A stretch of 64,000 nucleotides of DNA from Erinaceus europaeus (GCF_950295315.1 NC_080165.1:9780723-9844722); one strand, 5' to 3'. Positions 21,850 to 33,655 are shown, counted from the stretch's first letter. The notes: generated from the letters alone by a model not told the origin. A program made the numbers and translations.

Positions 21850-22741
21850 GTGGGGAAGAAAAGAAAATGTGGTAGTTATCAAGTATAATTTAAACCTTTC
21901 AATCTAGAGGTGCATGCATTTTCAAAAGTTGTATTAGGCTAACTTTGAAGAGAACTGGTATTTAATATCACTATTGCACTGTCCTTTGGAGACTTCATAT
22001 TTATTCATTTCTAAGTCAAAGAATTCCGTAGTTTACTTCATTTTATTCCCCACTGGTATCCAGTATTTAGTTTTCTTTTGCCCTTAATAAGCTTTTAAAT
22101 TGCTACCACTATTAGATTTTACTGTCTTTGAGAGATTTGCTAAGACATCAGTGATCAAAATTCAATGCAATCACCATAAAATATTAGATGCTAGGCATGA
22201 ATCACTTTTAGAGGTTAATCTTTAAATGAATGGCATAAATGTATACCTTTTAGTACCTTCATTGTTCGACATTTAGTAGACTGCTATATTGTTCCTGAAA
22301 TTTTAAAGCATAGATGGCCATGGTTACTGAACAGGGCTTCCCACTGGTTAATTTTATTGTCCTGGAATTTCCCTTACTCCAGATGGCTAAAAGTATGACT
22401 AATATGCACAGCTTCCCTGTTTAAGAATAGGTTGTGTTCCTCCAACTTGTGTGGGATGTGGGCTCCAAAGGCTTGCTTTCTGGAATAAAGATTCAAGAAC
22501 TCTGAGTCATGACACAAGCCCATGACTCAGCAGCAGTAGTTTTCAAATTCCTTTCCTTAGTTTTACAGATTTTTTTTATTACTTTTTATCATGGTCAGGA
22601 ATATAATTTCTCCTTTTCAGGCAAATTACCCATGATTTATATTTCTATCAAAATTAAGTTATAATATATTGAACAGTTGTCTTGAAAACAAAATCCTAGT
22701 GTAATAGAAAATTAGGTTAAGCAACCACTTTTGAAATTTCT
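21850..22741. other. No supported feature
   Basis: Nearly 900 bases, single-copy in the window and without a coding frame. Confidence 0.4.
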
Positions 22742-23205
22742 TTCCTTTATTTATTTATTTATTTAAGAAAGGAGACATTAACAAAACAGTAGGATAGGAG
22801 GGGTGAAACTCCGCACAATTCCCACCACCCGATCTCCATATCCTATCCCCTCCCCTGACAGCTTTCCCATTCTCTATCCCTCTGGGAGCATGGACCCAGG
22901 GTCATTGTGGGTTGCAGAAGGTGGAAGGTCTGGCTTCTGTAATTGCTTCCCCGCTGAACATGGGCATTGGCAGGTTGATTCCTACTCCCAGCCTGTCTCT
23001 CTCTTTCCCTAGTGGGGTGGGTCTCTGGGGAAAAAGACCTCCAGCACACATTGGTGGAGTTGTCAGTCCAGAGAAGTCTGGTCGGCATCATGCTGGCATC
23101 TGGAACCTGGTGGCTGAAAAGTGAGTTAACATACAAAGCCAATCAAATTGTTGAACAATCATGGACCTAAAGGCTGGAATAGTGTAGATGAAGAGTTGGG
23201 GGGTA
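22742..23205 (-). mobile_element. L1 3'UTR, antisense, part of an inverted L1
   Basis: Terminal 3'UTR in reverse ('cacaattcccaccacccg' to 'gaagagttgggggg'). Continues into a segment of opposite orientation. Confidence 0.87.
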
Positions 23206-23330
23206 CTCACTGCAGACTCTTTTGTACTTCTGCTTTCAGGTATATATTTTGCCCAGGTTTATGGACACGTGTGAACGTATGCTCTATCTCAGGGGAAATT
23301 TATTTCTATGTGCTACTATGTACTAAATTT
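23206..23330 (+). mobile_element. L1 3'UTR spacer, inverted 5' piece
   Basis: 'actcactgcagactcttttg' to 'tgctctatctcaggg' matches 38,655-38,745 in the same (sense) orientation, whereas the adjoining 22,742-23,205 is antisense. Typical of a 5' inversion during L1 insertion. Confidence 0.8.
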
Positions 23331-24607
23331 ATGGTCTTGACAAATCACTCAGTTTGCTAAGTTTATGTCTTCATATAAATTTCTGTACAGAGACAATGTT
23401 GATAATCATCTCTTATTGCCATCTGTCTTCAAATAGAATCTAATATCAACCATGGTAGTATCTTTAATTCTGAATCTGTTGACCATACACTTGAGATTTG
23501 AAACCTCATCATAAGTGAGAGAAACATTAATTATTATTAAGAGACAAAATTTTTAAATCAATTTATGGTTTTAAAGATTTATAATATTGTTTTCATGACC
23601 ACTTTTGCATATGGACACATAGTATTACATGATCTGACACTATTAAATAATTGCTTTTAGAGTCTCTGCCAGTTGAATACACTTACCTACATGAAGAGTT
23701 TGGCTAATACATTGTGAAATTCAAAAGTATTGACACTTCTAAATTCCACCAAGGAAATAAAATGAAAAATATTCAAAAGCACAACTATTCATCCACATAG
23801 TGTGTTAATCTTCAGACCTTTACTATTTCTGCTAATAAGTGGAAGAACAACTGAGTCATAATGACTATCATGGGGTAAGTTAGAAGCAAGTAAGTCAAAG
23901 TTATTTTAATTTACATGCAAGGTAGTAACATCAGATTGACTTTTTTATTAATGTAGCAGGGATACTAAATGTCCCTAAACATTACTAACATTATTAAAGT
24001 CAAAAGACAAAAGGTAAAAATGGATAGTAAGCAGTAATATACGACACCGCTCCCAAATTACATTCGTTCTCTCCATAGAAGCAAAAAAAAAAAAAAAAAA
24101 GACCACTATAGACTGCTGGACTGATATATAAAAGCATTGTACAAGACATGAACTGATTAAAAAAAAAAAAAGCAATCTTTTCCATTAAGGAAGCAGGGGG
24201 AAATCATAATGAAATTTGTGAGCATTTTTGAATTACTGCTGCTGTTCTCCATAATTGTTTCTGTACAACACTTGACTTGGCAACTCTTTTCACATGCTGA
24301 GCTTTTTCTGGTACGATTTTATAACAAATCCACAGCACATAATGCACAGAGAGTGTTTTTGGCAATCTGACATTGTTGAATTACTGCTTTCAGAATCATC
24401 TCTATAATTTCTGAAGTATCTAGCATTGCCTTAGGAAAAAGTCTGGGTCCTTTCTTGTTTTCTTTCTATTTTTCACAGATGCAGGAGAACTTTTAATATT
24501 GGGTTTATGGGGGAAAAGTCAGTTATTTCAGCCCTTGCCAGGTAAGTTTATGATTTCTCTAGATATATTCTAACGTTATCGCAATCTACCTTAGTGGGAT
24601 AGAAGAC
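23331..24607. other. No supported feature
   Basis: About 1.3 kb of single-copy sequence with two A-runs (24,084 and 24,158). No coding frame of note. Confidence 0.4.
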
Positions 24608-24755
24608 ACTATTTATTTATTTTTACTGATTTAATAATGATCAGCAAGACCATAGGATAAGTGGGGTACAATTCCATGCAATTCCCACCACCAGAGTTCC
24701 ATATCCCATCCCGTCGATAGGAAGCTTTCCTATTCTTTATCCCTCTGGGAGGAAG
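24608..24755 (-). mobile_element. L1 3' end, antisense, truncated
   Basis: Terminal L1 block in reverse ('gatttaataatgatcagcaag', 'attcccaccaccagagttcc'), stopping at 'ccctctgggagg'. An (AT)n run of about 24 bases follows. Confidence 0.83.
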
Positions 24756-24807
24756 ACTATATATATATATATATATATATATTTAAGTGAAGCCTCATGT
24801 TCACTTT

Positions 24808-25111
24808 ATTATTATTTATTTATTTTCCCTTTTGTTGCCCTTGCTGTTTTTTGTTGTTGCTGTTGTTATTGTAGTTATTATTGTTGTTGTTATTGATATC
24901 ATTGTTCTTAGATAGGACAGAGAGAAATGGAGAGAGGAGGGGAAGACAGAGAGGGGGAGAGGAAGACAGACACCTACAGACCTGATTCACCACCTGTGAA
25001 GCGACTCCCCTGCAGGTGGGGAGCCGGGGGCTCCAACCAAGGTAATATGCTAGTCCTTGCTCTTCTTGCCACGTGCGCTTAACCCGCTGAGCTACCGCCA
25101 GACTTCCATCT
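24808..25111 (-). repeat. SINE type A, full length, with TSD
   Basis: Reverse copy with the complete CAACAA-complement block. TGTTCACTTT at 24,798-24,807 and 25,112-25,121 is an exact TSD. Confidence 0.92.
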
Positions 25112-25121
25112 TGTTCACTTT

Positions 25122-25590
25122 TAAGAAATGACGTCTAAGTGTATGCATACATATCTCCACTAATTACCTGATAAGCAGACCACCATCTGCGAAATGTTCC
25201 CTCATGATCTCATTTCTTACTTACCCAGACAATGTTAAGCTCTGGACTTCTAAATCTAGTTTAACTTCGACTATTAAACGATTAACATATATAACCAAAA
25301 TCACACACATATATACATCTTACTGTCTGATTATTTTCAGGATCAATTAACTCAATAGTTGTGAATCATATATTTATTGCTACTTCTCTGCATGGATGTG
25401 ATTTATTCTTACTATACCATAATAATTCATTGTGGGTTTATTATGAGTAAAGTTGTCTATACAGCATTCTAAAAAATAACATTGCTGAATAAATGGAAAC
25501 ATTTATTTAGGTATGTGAATAACATATGGGATTTTGATTTTTTTAAATATCCCTGCCACTTATTTGACAGCACCTTCTTTTATTAAAAAA
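25122..25590. other. No supported feature
   Basis: AT-rich, single-copy in the window. Confidence 0.4.
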
Positions 25591-25604
25591 AAAATGAAGT
25601 TATG

Positions 25605-25870
25605 GGGAGTCAGGCAGTAGTGCAACGGGATAACTGCAAGTGGTGCAAAGCACAAGGACCGGAGTAAGGATCTCAGTTCCAGCCCCCAGCTCCCCATATG
25701 CAGAGAGGTTGCTTCACAGGCAGAGAAGCAGGTCTGCAGGTGTCTCTCTTTCTCTCCTCCTCTCCTGTCTTCCCCTCCTCTCTTCATTTCTCTCTCGCGA
25801 CATCAGACAACTACTACATCAACAATAAAAGGGCAACAAAAGGGAAAAAATATATATAATATAAAAAAAG
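25605..25870 (+). repeat. SINE type A, full length
   Basis: GGGAGTCAGGCAG head to A-rich end. AAAATGAAGTTATG before and AAAATGGGGTTATG after give a 14-base TSD with two mismatches. Confidence 0.88.
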
Positions 25871-26155
25871 AAAATGGGGTTATGTTTTCAAATAGGAATA
25901 TTGCATGCTGGCAAAATAACTCTCCTGCGTATTGTGTGATTCTACGTTGCCACGCATACAATCAGATCTAAACCTGGCCCCCACTATGTTGGAGAAAGCC
26001 CTGGTGTCGTCCCTCTCTGTTTGTGCCTTTCTAGCTGAAAAATATGAGCCAGAGGAGTGAAAACATGGTGCTGACACCAGCAGAAAAGAATGAAAACAGT
26101 GGGCTATATTGTACTTATGTGTTCCGTTTAGTAGAGAATGTCAAAAATGTTAAAC

Positions 26156-26369
26156 GGGCCTCGGTGGTGGCGCACCTGGTTAAGTGCATGTATTACAATG
26201 CACAAGGACCGGGGTTCGAGCCTATGGTCCCCACCTGAAGGGAGAAAGCTTTATGAGTGGTGAAGCAGGAAGCAGGGCTGCAGGTGTCTCTCTGTTTCTC
26301 TCCCTCTCTATCACCCCCTTCCTTCTTAATGTCTGGCTATCTCTATCCCATAAAGATAATAAAAAAAAA
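26156..26369 (+). repeat. SINE type B, full length, with TSD
   Basis: GGGCCTCGGTGGTGGCGCACC head, intact box B ('ggttcgagcc'), CT-rich part and A-run. GTTAAAC at 26,149 and 26,370 flank it exactly. Confidence 0.9.
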
Positions 26370-26414
26370 GTTAAACATACCAAGTAACCTGCCTACCAAT
26401 AACATGTTACAGTC

Positions 26415-26635
26415 ATGGTTAAGCACTCAAATTACAATGCACAACGTCCCAGGTTCAAGCCCCTATCCCCTCCTGCAAGGGGAAATTTGAAGAGTAATGA
26501 AGCAGGGCTGCAGGTGTCTCTCTGTCTCTTTCCCTTCCTATCTCCCTCTCTCTCAATTTCTCTTTGTCTCTATTCAATAATAAATAAAAATATTTTTAAA
26601 ATATTAAAGAAAAAACCCTGGTAGCAAAAAAAAAA
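26415..26635 (+). repeat. SINE type B, second tandem-placed copy
   Basis: Body from GGTTAAGCACTC to an A12 tail. Flanks AATAACATGTTACAGTCA and AATAATGTATTACAGTCA form a long TSD with a few mismatches, so it inserted independently of the copy 45 bases upstream. Confidence 0.85.
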
Positions 26636-26830
26636 AACTAATAATGTATTACAGTCACTGTTTTTCTACAACTTTCCTATTTGTTATCTTCGCTTATTCT
26701 GATATCTGGGTAGTGATATTTCATTGAGATGCTAACTTGCATTTAAGTAATGAGACTAAATGCTGTTAACATTAAGAACTTGATTTTTCGTACTTTTTAA
26801 GTGAGCTTCACCCTTGAAGGTGCTCCCAAT

Positions 26831-27207
26831 TGCCAGGCTAGCTTCCTGGGCTGAGACAGACGACCAGGGACTCATGGCTGAGCTGTACGAAGTATCTCTT
26901 TATTCATGCAGAACGCAGCACAATCTAAGCCAAGCTAAGCTAAACTAAAACTAATATACTCACCAAGTAGGGTGTAAACAGGATGTGATGTAGAGAGGGT
27001 GGAGAGAAAAGTGACTGGTGAAAATCAGGGTGTGACAAGGAGGGGGGCGGAGCAGGCGAGAGTTCTACCACTGAACCACCAATGCCCTGGAGGGAGGGTG
27101 GTGCTTAGTTAACAGTGGTTATGTAAATGGAATAGTGTTAAGCAGGGGGGATTAAACCAAATGAAACAGAAGGGGTTTTTAGAAGCAGAATTAGAAGCAT
27201 ACCAACA
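26831..27207 (-). mobile_element. Solo LTR of an endogenous retrovirus (family 1), older
   Basis: A 377-bp minus-strand copy of the LTR at 8,864: begins TGTTGGTATGCTTCTAATTC (right end on +), has an AATAAAG signal (complement near 26,897) and ends ...CTAGCCTGGCA. Flanks CCCAAT and CCTTAT share 4 of 6 bases, so any TSD is eroded. Confidence 0.82.
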
Positions 27208-27439
27208 CCTTATGGCAGCTATAAAGCTATAGGTGGCTCACCTTGTAAAGCACATGTGATACCAGACAATTTTACTTTTGGTAAGTCGAGGAGGTTGCCA
27301 ATTATACAACTAATAAACTTTCTTATTACTTCAACATCATAATTGACATTTAAAGGTGTTAAAAATTGTTGGAAATGTTTGGTACCCTATTTTGTGAACA
27401 TAAGAAAATAAAACAACAAAAGAAGGTACAAAGAGATAG

Positions 27440-27590
27440 TTTACTTTCAAAGGTGGGTGCCTTGCCTGTGTGACCCAGATTCAAGCTCCCAGAACCACAT
27501 GGGAGTATTAGAGCGATGGAAGAGGCTCTGGTGCAGTGGGTGCCTTCCTCTCTATGCTTGCCTCTCCCTTTGTTTCTCTGTTTATGGATT
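27440..27590 (+). repeat. SINE type C, degenerate
   Basis: 'gtgacccagattcaagctccc' and 'ggagtattagagcgatggaag' match the type C body; CT-rich end. Confidence 0.55.
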
Positions 27591-27599
27591 TAAAAAAGG

Positions 27600-27805
27600 A
27601 AAATCCACTTTCTGCAACTCCTAATGATCCTGGGTTCATACTCCCATAGGATAGAGAATAGGAAAGCTTTTAAGGGAGAGGAGGGGAAATGGAGTTCTAG
27701 TGGTGGGAACTGTGTAGAATTGTTCCTCTCTTATCCTATGGTCTTGTCAATATTTATATTCTATAAATTAAAATTTGAAAAATAAGAAAAATAAAATAAA
27801 ACCAA
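27600..27805 (+). mobile_element. L1 3' end with A-rich tail
   Basis: Sense terminal L1 block: 'ataggaaagctttta', 'gttctagtggtgggaactgtg', 'ttatcctatggtcttgtc' and a long A/AATAAA-rich end. Confidence 0.85.
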
Positions 27806-28174
27806 CCTAAGGTTTGTAAAATTATATGTGTGTGACGTTCTGAGGACACAGAAAAAAAATCCAATGGAAGAGAGAAATATAGGAGCCAGATGCAGTCTTT
27901 ACAATGCTTCTCTTCTGATTGAAGTCATAAATTCTTATGGGAATTCATCTAATATCTAGAAGTCAATTTCTTGATATATAAGCTTTTTTTTTACTCCAGA
28001 AATTCGTGTTTATTCAACTATCTGATATCCATTCTTTAACCAAACAACAACATGTTTCTAATAGAAAGTTTGAAGACACAAATTTTCTTTGACAATTTAC
28101 TTATAATTTACCATATCATTACTGGAAACTGCATCCTCTAGTAGATCAAATCCAAACCTCATCTCTGCAGGGAG
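27806..28174. other. No supported feature
   Basis: Single-copy in the window between two L1 3' ends. Confidence 0.4.
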
Positions 28175-28645
28175 GGCAAAACTTAAATGTTTGAGGGCCT
28201 GGGTTTATTTCCTTGTCAGAGCTAAGCAATGCTCTCCTGTTGCATTATATGTTAACTCTCTTTTCAGCCACCAGGTTTCAGATGCTGCCATGATGCCAGC
28301 CAGACTTCCCTGGACAGACAACCCCACCAATGTGTCCTGGAGCTCCGATTCCCCAGAGCCCTACCCCACTAGGGAAAGAGAGAGGCAGGCTGCGAGTATG
28401 GATAGACTTATCAACACCCATGTTCAGCGGGGAAGCAATTACAGAAGCCAGACCTTCCACCTTCTGCACCCCACAGTGACCCTGGGTCCATACTCCCAGA
28501 GGGATAAAGAATAGGAAAGCTATCAAGTGAGGGGATGGGATAAAGGAGTTCTGGTGGTGGGAATTGTGTGGAGTTGTTCCCCTCGTATCCTATGGTTTTG
28601 TCAGTGTTTCCTTTTTATAAATAAAATACAATTTTTAAAATATGA
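28175..28645 (+). mobile_element. L1 3'UTR, sense
   Basis: Terminal 3'UTR in sense, from 'atatgttaactctcttttcagcc' to 'tttttataaataaaatac'. The 107- and 82-codon frames over it arise from this non-coding repeat and recur in other copies. Confidence 0.88.
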
Positions 28646-29039
28646 TCATTTTCCCATAAGCTATGTTCTATTTATCATCACTTGACTCTACCATCAAAAT
28701 ATATGCAGAATCAACAAATTACTCTACTTTTCAGTACTGTCATGACTGGCATTGATTATTAAACTTTCTCCCAGCTGGAGACATTTTTCTTCATAATCTA
28801 AGCTGAAAGTAACCCCATTCACATGTGTGACAGAGGTTTGCGTGTAGGAAGCAGGTAGAGGACATTCCTTTTATGACGAGATCCTGGCACCACGTACCAT
28901 GGGATGGTCTAACCGTCTAACCGTCTCCAAATCCTTGTTAAATATTTAAAAAGATAATATTGAAAACATGAAAGACTAAGTAAAATAATAGAGTAATCTC
29001 ATTTACTAGTTTAAGTTTGTAGACAAGAACTAGTCGTGG

Positions 29040-29087
<48 letters not shown>

Positions 29088-29665
29088 ACATATCTCATAA
29101 CAAGAAGTCAATGCCTGGGAAACATTGATATATTCCCAAAATAGGTCAATGGATTCATTTCCCTGTTAAGAGTATCGCTTTTTAGTTACAGTCCTTCAAA
29201 TTGGATGTTTAGTTTGCTGCTTTAAGAAACACTAACATCTGCCTGCCTGATATTCTTCCCCGGCTCCAGCAGGTGAGTGGACTTTCTAAACAGCAAGCCT
29301 TATTCTAATGAACAGAAGTTATAACCCCCAAGATGTCCATTTGGCAGGGTTATTAAGCTTTTCTCAGCATTTATCCAAACTTGCTTTTTTCATACTTCTT
29401 TAGTTCTGAGGAAAAAAAAAAAACTTCAAAGATTTTCAAGAGCAAAATAGAAAATGTCATGATATTAAGTGGCTACAAAATGGATTTCTAGCCAGTTTAC
29501 TGGAACAAATCAACCACTTTCAATCCCATACATACTTTAGTACTTTCAGCTCTCTGTTATATATATATTTAGTAATGGGACTGTTGGTGTACTGCAGTTA
29601 TATAGGTGACTCATGGATCACAGTTCTTTTGTACAGTACTAATATATTCTTGTCTAGACATTTCC
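28646..29665. other. No supported gene; contains a TG repeat
   Basis: Single-copy apart from the (TG)n at 29,041-29,084. TCTAACCG is duplicated at about 28,910. Confidence 0.4.
29041..29084. repeat. (TG)n microsatellite
   Basis: Uninterrupted TG dinucleotides. Confidence 0.97.
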
Positions 29666-29879
29666 TTTTTTTTTTTTTTTAGCTAGGACAGAGAGAAATG
29701 GAAAGAGGAGGGAAAGATGGGGGTGGGGGAGAAAAAGATAGACACCTGCAGACCTGCTTCACAGCCTGTGAAGCAACTCCCCCGCAGGTGGGGAGCTGAG
29801 GGCTCTAACCAGATCCTTACATTGGTCCTTGTGCTTTGTGCCACCTACGCTTAATCCTCTTTGCTACCACTCAACTCCC
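29666..29879 (-). repeat. SINE type A, 3'-shortened
   Basis: Poly-T then directly the 'aggacagagagaaatgg' part and head; the CAACAA block is missing. Confidence 0.85.
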
Positions 29880-29881
29880 TA

Positions 29882-30066
29882 TATTTAACTTCTTTATTGG
29901 GGAGTTGGTGGTTTACAGTCAACAGTAAAATAGTGCGTACATGTGTAACATTTCTCAGTTTTCCATATAACAATTCAACACCATCTAGGTCCTGCTCTGC
30001 CATCATGTTTCAGGACCTGAACACTCCCCTCCACCCAAGAGTCTTTTACTTTGGTGCAATAAACAT
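29882..30066 (-). mobile_element. L1 3' end, antisense
   Basis: 'ttctttattggggagttggtgg', 'cagtcaacagtaaaatag', 'caggacctgaacactc', the same terminal subtype as at 31,380 and 58,790. Confidence 0.78.
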
Positions 30067-30274
30067 ATTTTTTTAATTTAAAAATTATTATCTTTATCGA
30101 ATAGCCAGAAATCAAGGGGGGGACAGAAAGGAAGAGAGATAGGGAGACACCTGCTGCACTGCTTCACCACTTTCAAAGCTTTCTCCCTGCAGGTGGAGAC
30201 TGGGGCCTGGAATGTGGGTCTTTGTGCATTGTAACGTGTGAACTCAACCAGGGGCACCACCACCTGGCCCCACT
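30067..30274 (-). repeat. SINE type B, full length
   Basis: T/A-rich end through 'ctgcaggtggagactgggg' to the head 'gcaccaccacctggcccc'. Confidence 0.87.
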
Positions 30275-30408
30275 CTGTATAATATTAAGGCTACCTTATA
30301 AAGTGTTCCCGTTGGGAGCTTATTGCGAGTCTAAAGCTATTTAGGTAAATATGGTTAGAATTTGGTGAACTCTGAGCATTTTATTAAAATCATAAGTGAT
30401 GTATTTCT

Positions 30409-30702
30409 TTTTGTAAAAAATGTTTTTTAAAATATTTATTTTATTTATTCCCTTTTGTTGCCCTTGTTGTTTTATTGCTGTAGTTATTGATGTCACTGTT
30501 GTTGGATAGGACAGAGAGAAATGGAGAGAGGAGGGGAAGACAGAGAGGAGGAGAGAAAGATAGACACCAGCAAACCTGCTTCACTGTCTTTGAAGTGACT
30601 CCCCTGCAGGTGGAGAGCTGGGAGCTCGAACCAGAATCCTTATGCTGGTCCTTGTGCTTCCTGCCACGTGCGCTTAACCCTCTGTGCTACCGCCCGACTC
30701 CC
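30409..30702 (-). repeat. SINE type A, full length, with TSD
   Basis: Complete reverse copy. AAGTGATGTATTTCT (30,394) and AAGTGATGCATTTCT (30,703) form a 15-base TSD with one mismatch. Confidence 0.92.
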
Positions 30703-30796
30703 AAGTGATGCATTTCTAATAATTGCTTGATTACACACATAACCATGCATTCAATTTTTATGTAGTGCCACAGAATTTACCCAGAGTAATGCTCCT

Positions 30797-30886
30797 TTAA
30801 AAAAAAATGATTATCTTTATTTATTCGATAGAGACAGTCAGAAATTGAGAGGGATGGGGGGATATAGCAAGGGGGGGGGGAGACAG
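30797..30886 (-). repeat. SINE type B, truncated, in duplicated flank
   Basis: 3' portion only, ending in a G-run. Its left flank also occurs at 31,940 next to a full copy (see findings). Confidence 0.75.
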
Positions 30887-30889
30887 GAG

Positions 30890-31300
30890 AACTATGTGTA
30901 TATATGTCTTTTTGGGGTTACTTTTATTTCTTTTTATTTTATTAGTGATGGAATAGTGACCTGTTCGATTCCGAGTACAAGGTATGGTTCTACACAATAT
31001 CCACCACCAGTAATCACCCAATAATAGCCACCATAGTTCTCTGAGAATCTTAGAGGCAGGTGGACTACTCCTTTTGGACTTTGTCTTTTTTGCAGGTTCC
31101 TATTAATTTATTCTCTAGATGCCTTATAGAAGCAAAACTACCTGGTGCTTTGTTATTCAAACCTGCTTACTTCATTCAGCAGTAGTATCCTTGTTTCATC
31201 TATTTGGTCCCAAAGAACATATCATGTTTTAAAAATTATTTGCATGTGTCTGAAAGGTCTTGGACCATTTAATTTATGTTTTCTACATAGGGAACTTGGA
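30890..31300 (-). mobile_element. L1 3' end, antisense, diverged
   Basis: 'tattttattagtgatggaatag', 'acacaatatccaccaccag', then 'gctttgttattcaaacctgc' and 'catttaatttatg'. A different L1 3' subtype. Confidence 0.6.
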
Positions 31301-31374
31301 GGAATGGTGATGCTTTTTCTTTTTTTTTTCCACGTGCTCAATAGTACTTTTTATTTAATTTATTTTTTTTCTCT

Positions 31375-31608
31375 CTTCTTCTACAATTTATTTATTTATT
31401 TTTTTAAACAATTTATTTCTTTATTGGGGAATCAATGCTTTACATTCAACAGTAAATACAATAGTTTGTACATGCATAACATTCCCCAGATTCCCATTTA
31501 ACAATACAACCTCCACTATGTCATTCATCATCTTTCATGGACCTGTATTCTCCCCACCCACCCACCCACCCCAGAGTCTTTTACTTTGGTGTAATATTCC
31601 AATTCCAA
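31375..31608 (-). mobile_element. Short L1 3' insertion, antisense
   Basis: 'ttctttattggggaatcaatgc' to 'ttactttggtgtaat'. TGATGCTTTTTCTTT occurs before (31,308) and after (31,610), suggesting a TSD that brackets a longer T-rich 3' end. Confidence 0.72.
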
Positions 31609-31614
31609 TGATGC

Positions 31615-31662
31615 TTTTTCTTTCTTTCTCTCTTTCTTCCTTTCTTTCATTCTTTCTTTCTC
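31615..31662. repeat. (TTTC)n-like simple repeat
   Basis: Imperfect TTTC/CTTT tetranucleotides. Confidence 0.85.
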
Positions 31663-31777
31663 CCTTTATGTGAAAATGCTTTTTTTAAAAGTTCACCAAA
31701 ATAGTGTTTTCATTCTAATTAGAAAGGTAGAATAAATGACAAATAGTGAGAAGACATTTAGTGTGAGAAGTTATTTT

Positions 31778-31905
31778 TCATATTTTATTTACTAACTGAA
31801 TAGATACAGAATTTTAGTAGAGAGAGAGAGAGAGGGAGGAAAAGAGACAGACCCCTGTAGCAGTATCACTTCTTCACTGCTCACAGGTCACTTGCCTGTT
31901 CACAC
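31778..31905 (-). repeat. SINE type C, degenerate
   Basis: GA-rich end and 'tcttcactgctcacagg', reverse orientation. Confidence 0.5.
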
Positions 31906-31966
31906 ACATCAGCAGGTGTTCAGTTTGTATGGAGCTCCACAGAATTTACGCAGAGTAATGCTTCTT

Positions 31967-32184
31967 TAAAAAAGAAATTGATTACCTTTATTTATTTGAT
32001 AGAGACAGACAGAAATTGAGAGGGAGAGAGAGTGAGAGAGAGAGAGAGAGGGAGAGAGAGACCTACAGCACTGCTACACCACTCATGAAGCTTTTCCACT
32101 GCAGGTGGGGACTGAGAGCTCAAACCCAGGTCCTTGCACACTGTAACATGTACGCTCAACCAGGTGCGCCACCACTGGCCCCTG
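31967..32184 (-). repeat. SINE type B, full length, with TSD
   Basis: Complete reverse copy with an expanded (GA)n at 32,016-32,062. GAGTAATGCTTCTT is exact at 31,953 and 32,185. Confidence 0.92.
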
Positions 32185-32219
32185 GAGTAATGCTTCTTAA
32201 TTGCTGCCCTGGCCCAATT

Positions 32220-32960
32220 TTTGTTCTATTTATTGAGAGGGTGGGGGTGGGGGTAGGTCATGATATCAAAACACCATTCCATTTTTCATGGCTTCCCAAG
32301 GCTCATGCCCAGAGCACTCCCGGCTGCTGCTTGTGATCTCTCTGTCGGCCTCCACAATGGTGAGACGTGTGCTTTATAAAGCACTGTGCTGACAGATCTA
32401 ATTGTGGCTTCATCAATTGATTCACTTTTTTTTTTCTTTTGAGAGACAGAACCCTCCAGCACTGCTCCCTGATATACTTTTCAGGGACTCAGATCCAGGC
32501 CCTCGTACATACAAAGCACAAACTTAACCCATGGAATCACATCACTTCCTTGACCAAAATGGTGTATTATATTTTATTTTTCTAATAAACGGTATTTTCA
32601 CTTTGATATTCAGCTTTGTTTTAATAATAATTGATGACGCTACATTCTACCTAAGACTTTTATGCCTAATCAAGGGCACAGTTTTCTTCTAAAAAAACAT
32701 CTTGTTAGCTGTCAAGTACAGGTCATACTTCATGTTGAATAATTTCTTGTGTGGAATGAGAAAAATGTCATTACTTATATAAATATGGGATTACTGGCTC
32801 AAGGACTGATTACTTTCCAGATTCACTCATTCTTATGAGAAGAGTGTGAGACAGAGAGAGAGAGAGACAGAGACCCTTAGTATAAGCATATGTGATATAA
32901 AGGAAAAAAGTGCAGCTTCAGATTTGCAAGGCCCGTATTCTACTAATGAGATATCTCTCT
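32220..32960 (-). repeat. Three degenerate type C SINE remnants
   Basis: At about 32,220-32,395, 32,428-32,560 and 32,838-32,960: each has a GA-rich end ('gagagacaga') and a reverse tRNA-like body ('gggactcagatccagg', 'gcagcttcagatttgc'). Old and diverged. Confidence 0.45.
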
Positions 32961-33229
32961 GTCTATATTTAAAAAAACTAGTTTAAATATGTTACTTGTC
33001 CCTTTGGTACTTTCCCAAGGTAGCTATTAAATAAAAGATGGTCCTCAAGTCAAATTCCTGAACTAACCTAGTTGTCCACTGGCTACTGTTGGATGTGTTC
33101 CTTGACCAAACTGGAGAATTCTTCCGGTGGGAAAAGTGGGGCATGGAGTAAAAAATAAAAAATAAAAATCATTAAGTGTTTTGATAATTGTAAAAGAAAA
33201 GGAAAGGGAATATATCTAGATACAGAAAT

Positions 33230-33420
33230 CCAGGGTTGGGCAGTGCCATGCTCAGTTGACACTCATCACTAAGCATAAGGACCTGGCTTCAAACCCCTGC
33301 TCCCCACTACAGGAGGTTGTTACATGAGTGGTCAGGACTCTCTCTCTCTTTCTCCCTCCCCCTTTTCAATTTCTCTCTGACTTCAAACAAAATAATATTT
33401 TTAAAGAATGAAAAAGGAAA
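33230..33420 (+). repeat. SINE type B-like, diverged
   Basis: 'gcataaggacctggcttcaaac', 'gctccccactacagg', then CT-rich and A-rich ends. Confidence 0.65.
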
Positions 33421-33464
33421 TGGAAAGGAAAAGAAAAAAATTAAAGAAAGATAAAGAGAGATTC

Positions 33465-33525
33465 TCTTATCCACTCATTTGTTATTGGGCATCTGGGTTG
33501 CCTCCAAGTTTGGGCTACAGAAAAA
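33465..33525 (-). mobile_element. Tiny antisense L1 fragment
   Basis: 'atccactcatttgttattggg' and 'ttgcctccaagtttggg' match the L1 3' block at 8,800-8,850. Confidence 0.55.
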
Positions 33526-33655
33526 AAAAAGAAAATATACTGTAATTATACATAGTGCAAATATATATTATTAAAGTGAAAATTATTCTGAAATTTTTTA
33601 CATATTTTATGGACTTGCCTAACCTGGATTATGAGCAACAATAATCCAGAAATAG

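Noticed and set aside
28191..28526. 107- and 82-codon overlapping frames
   Set aside because: They lie wholly in a non-coding L1 3'UTR; the same frames recur at 20.8, 22.9, 39.6 and 56.9 kb.
30487..30708. SINE heads as functional tRNA genes
   Set aside because: Box A/B-like sequence is present in many copies, but none folds as a full cloverleaf with acceptor pairing by eye; all continue into SINE bodies.
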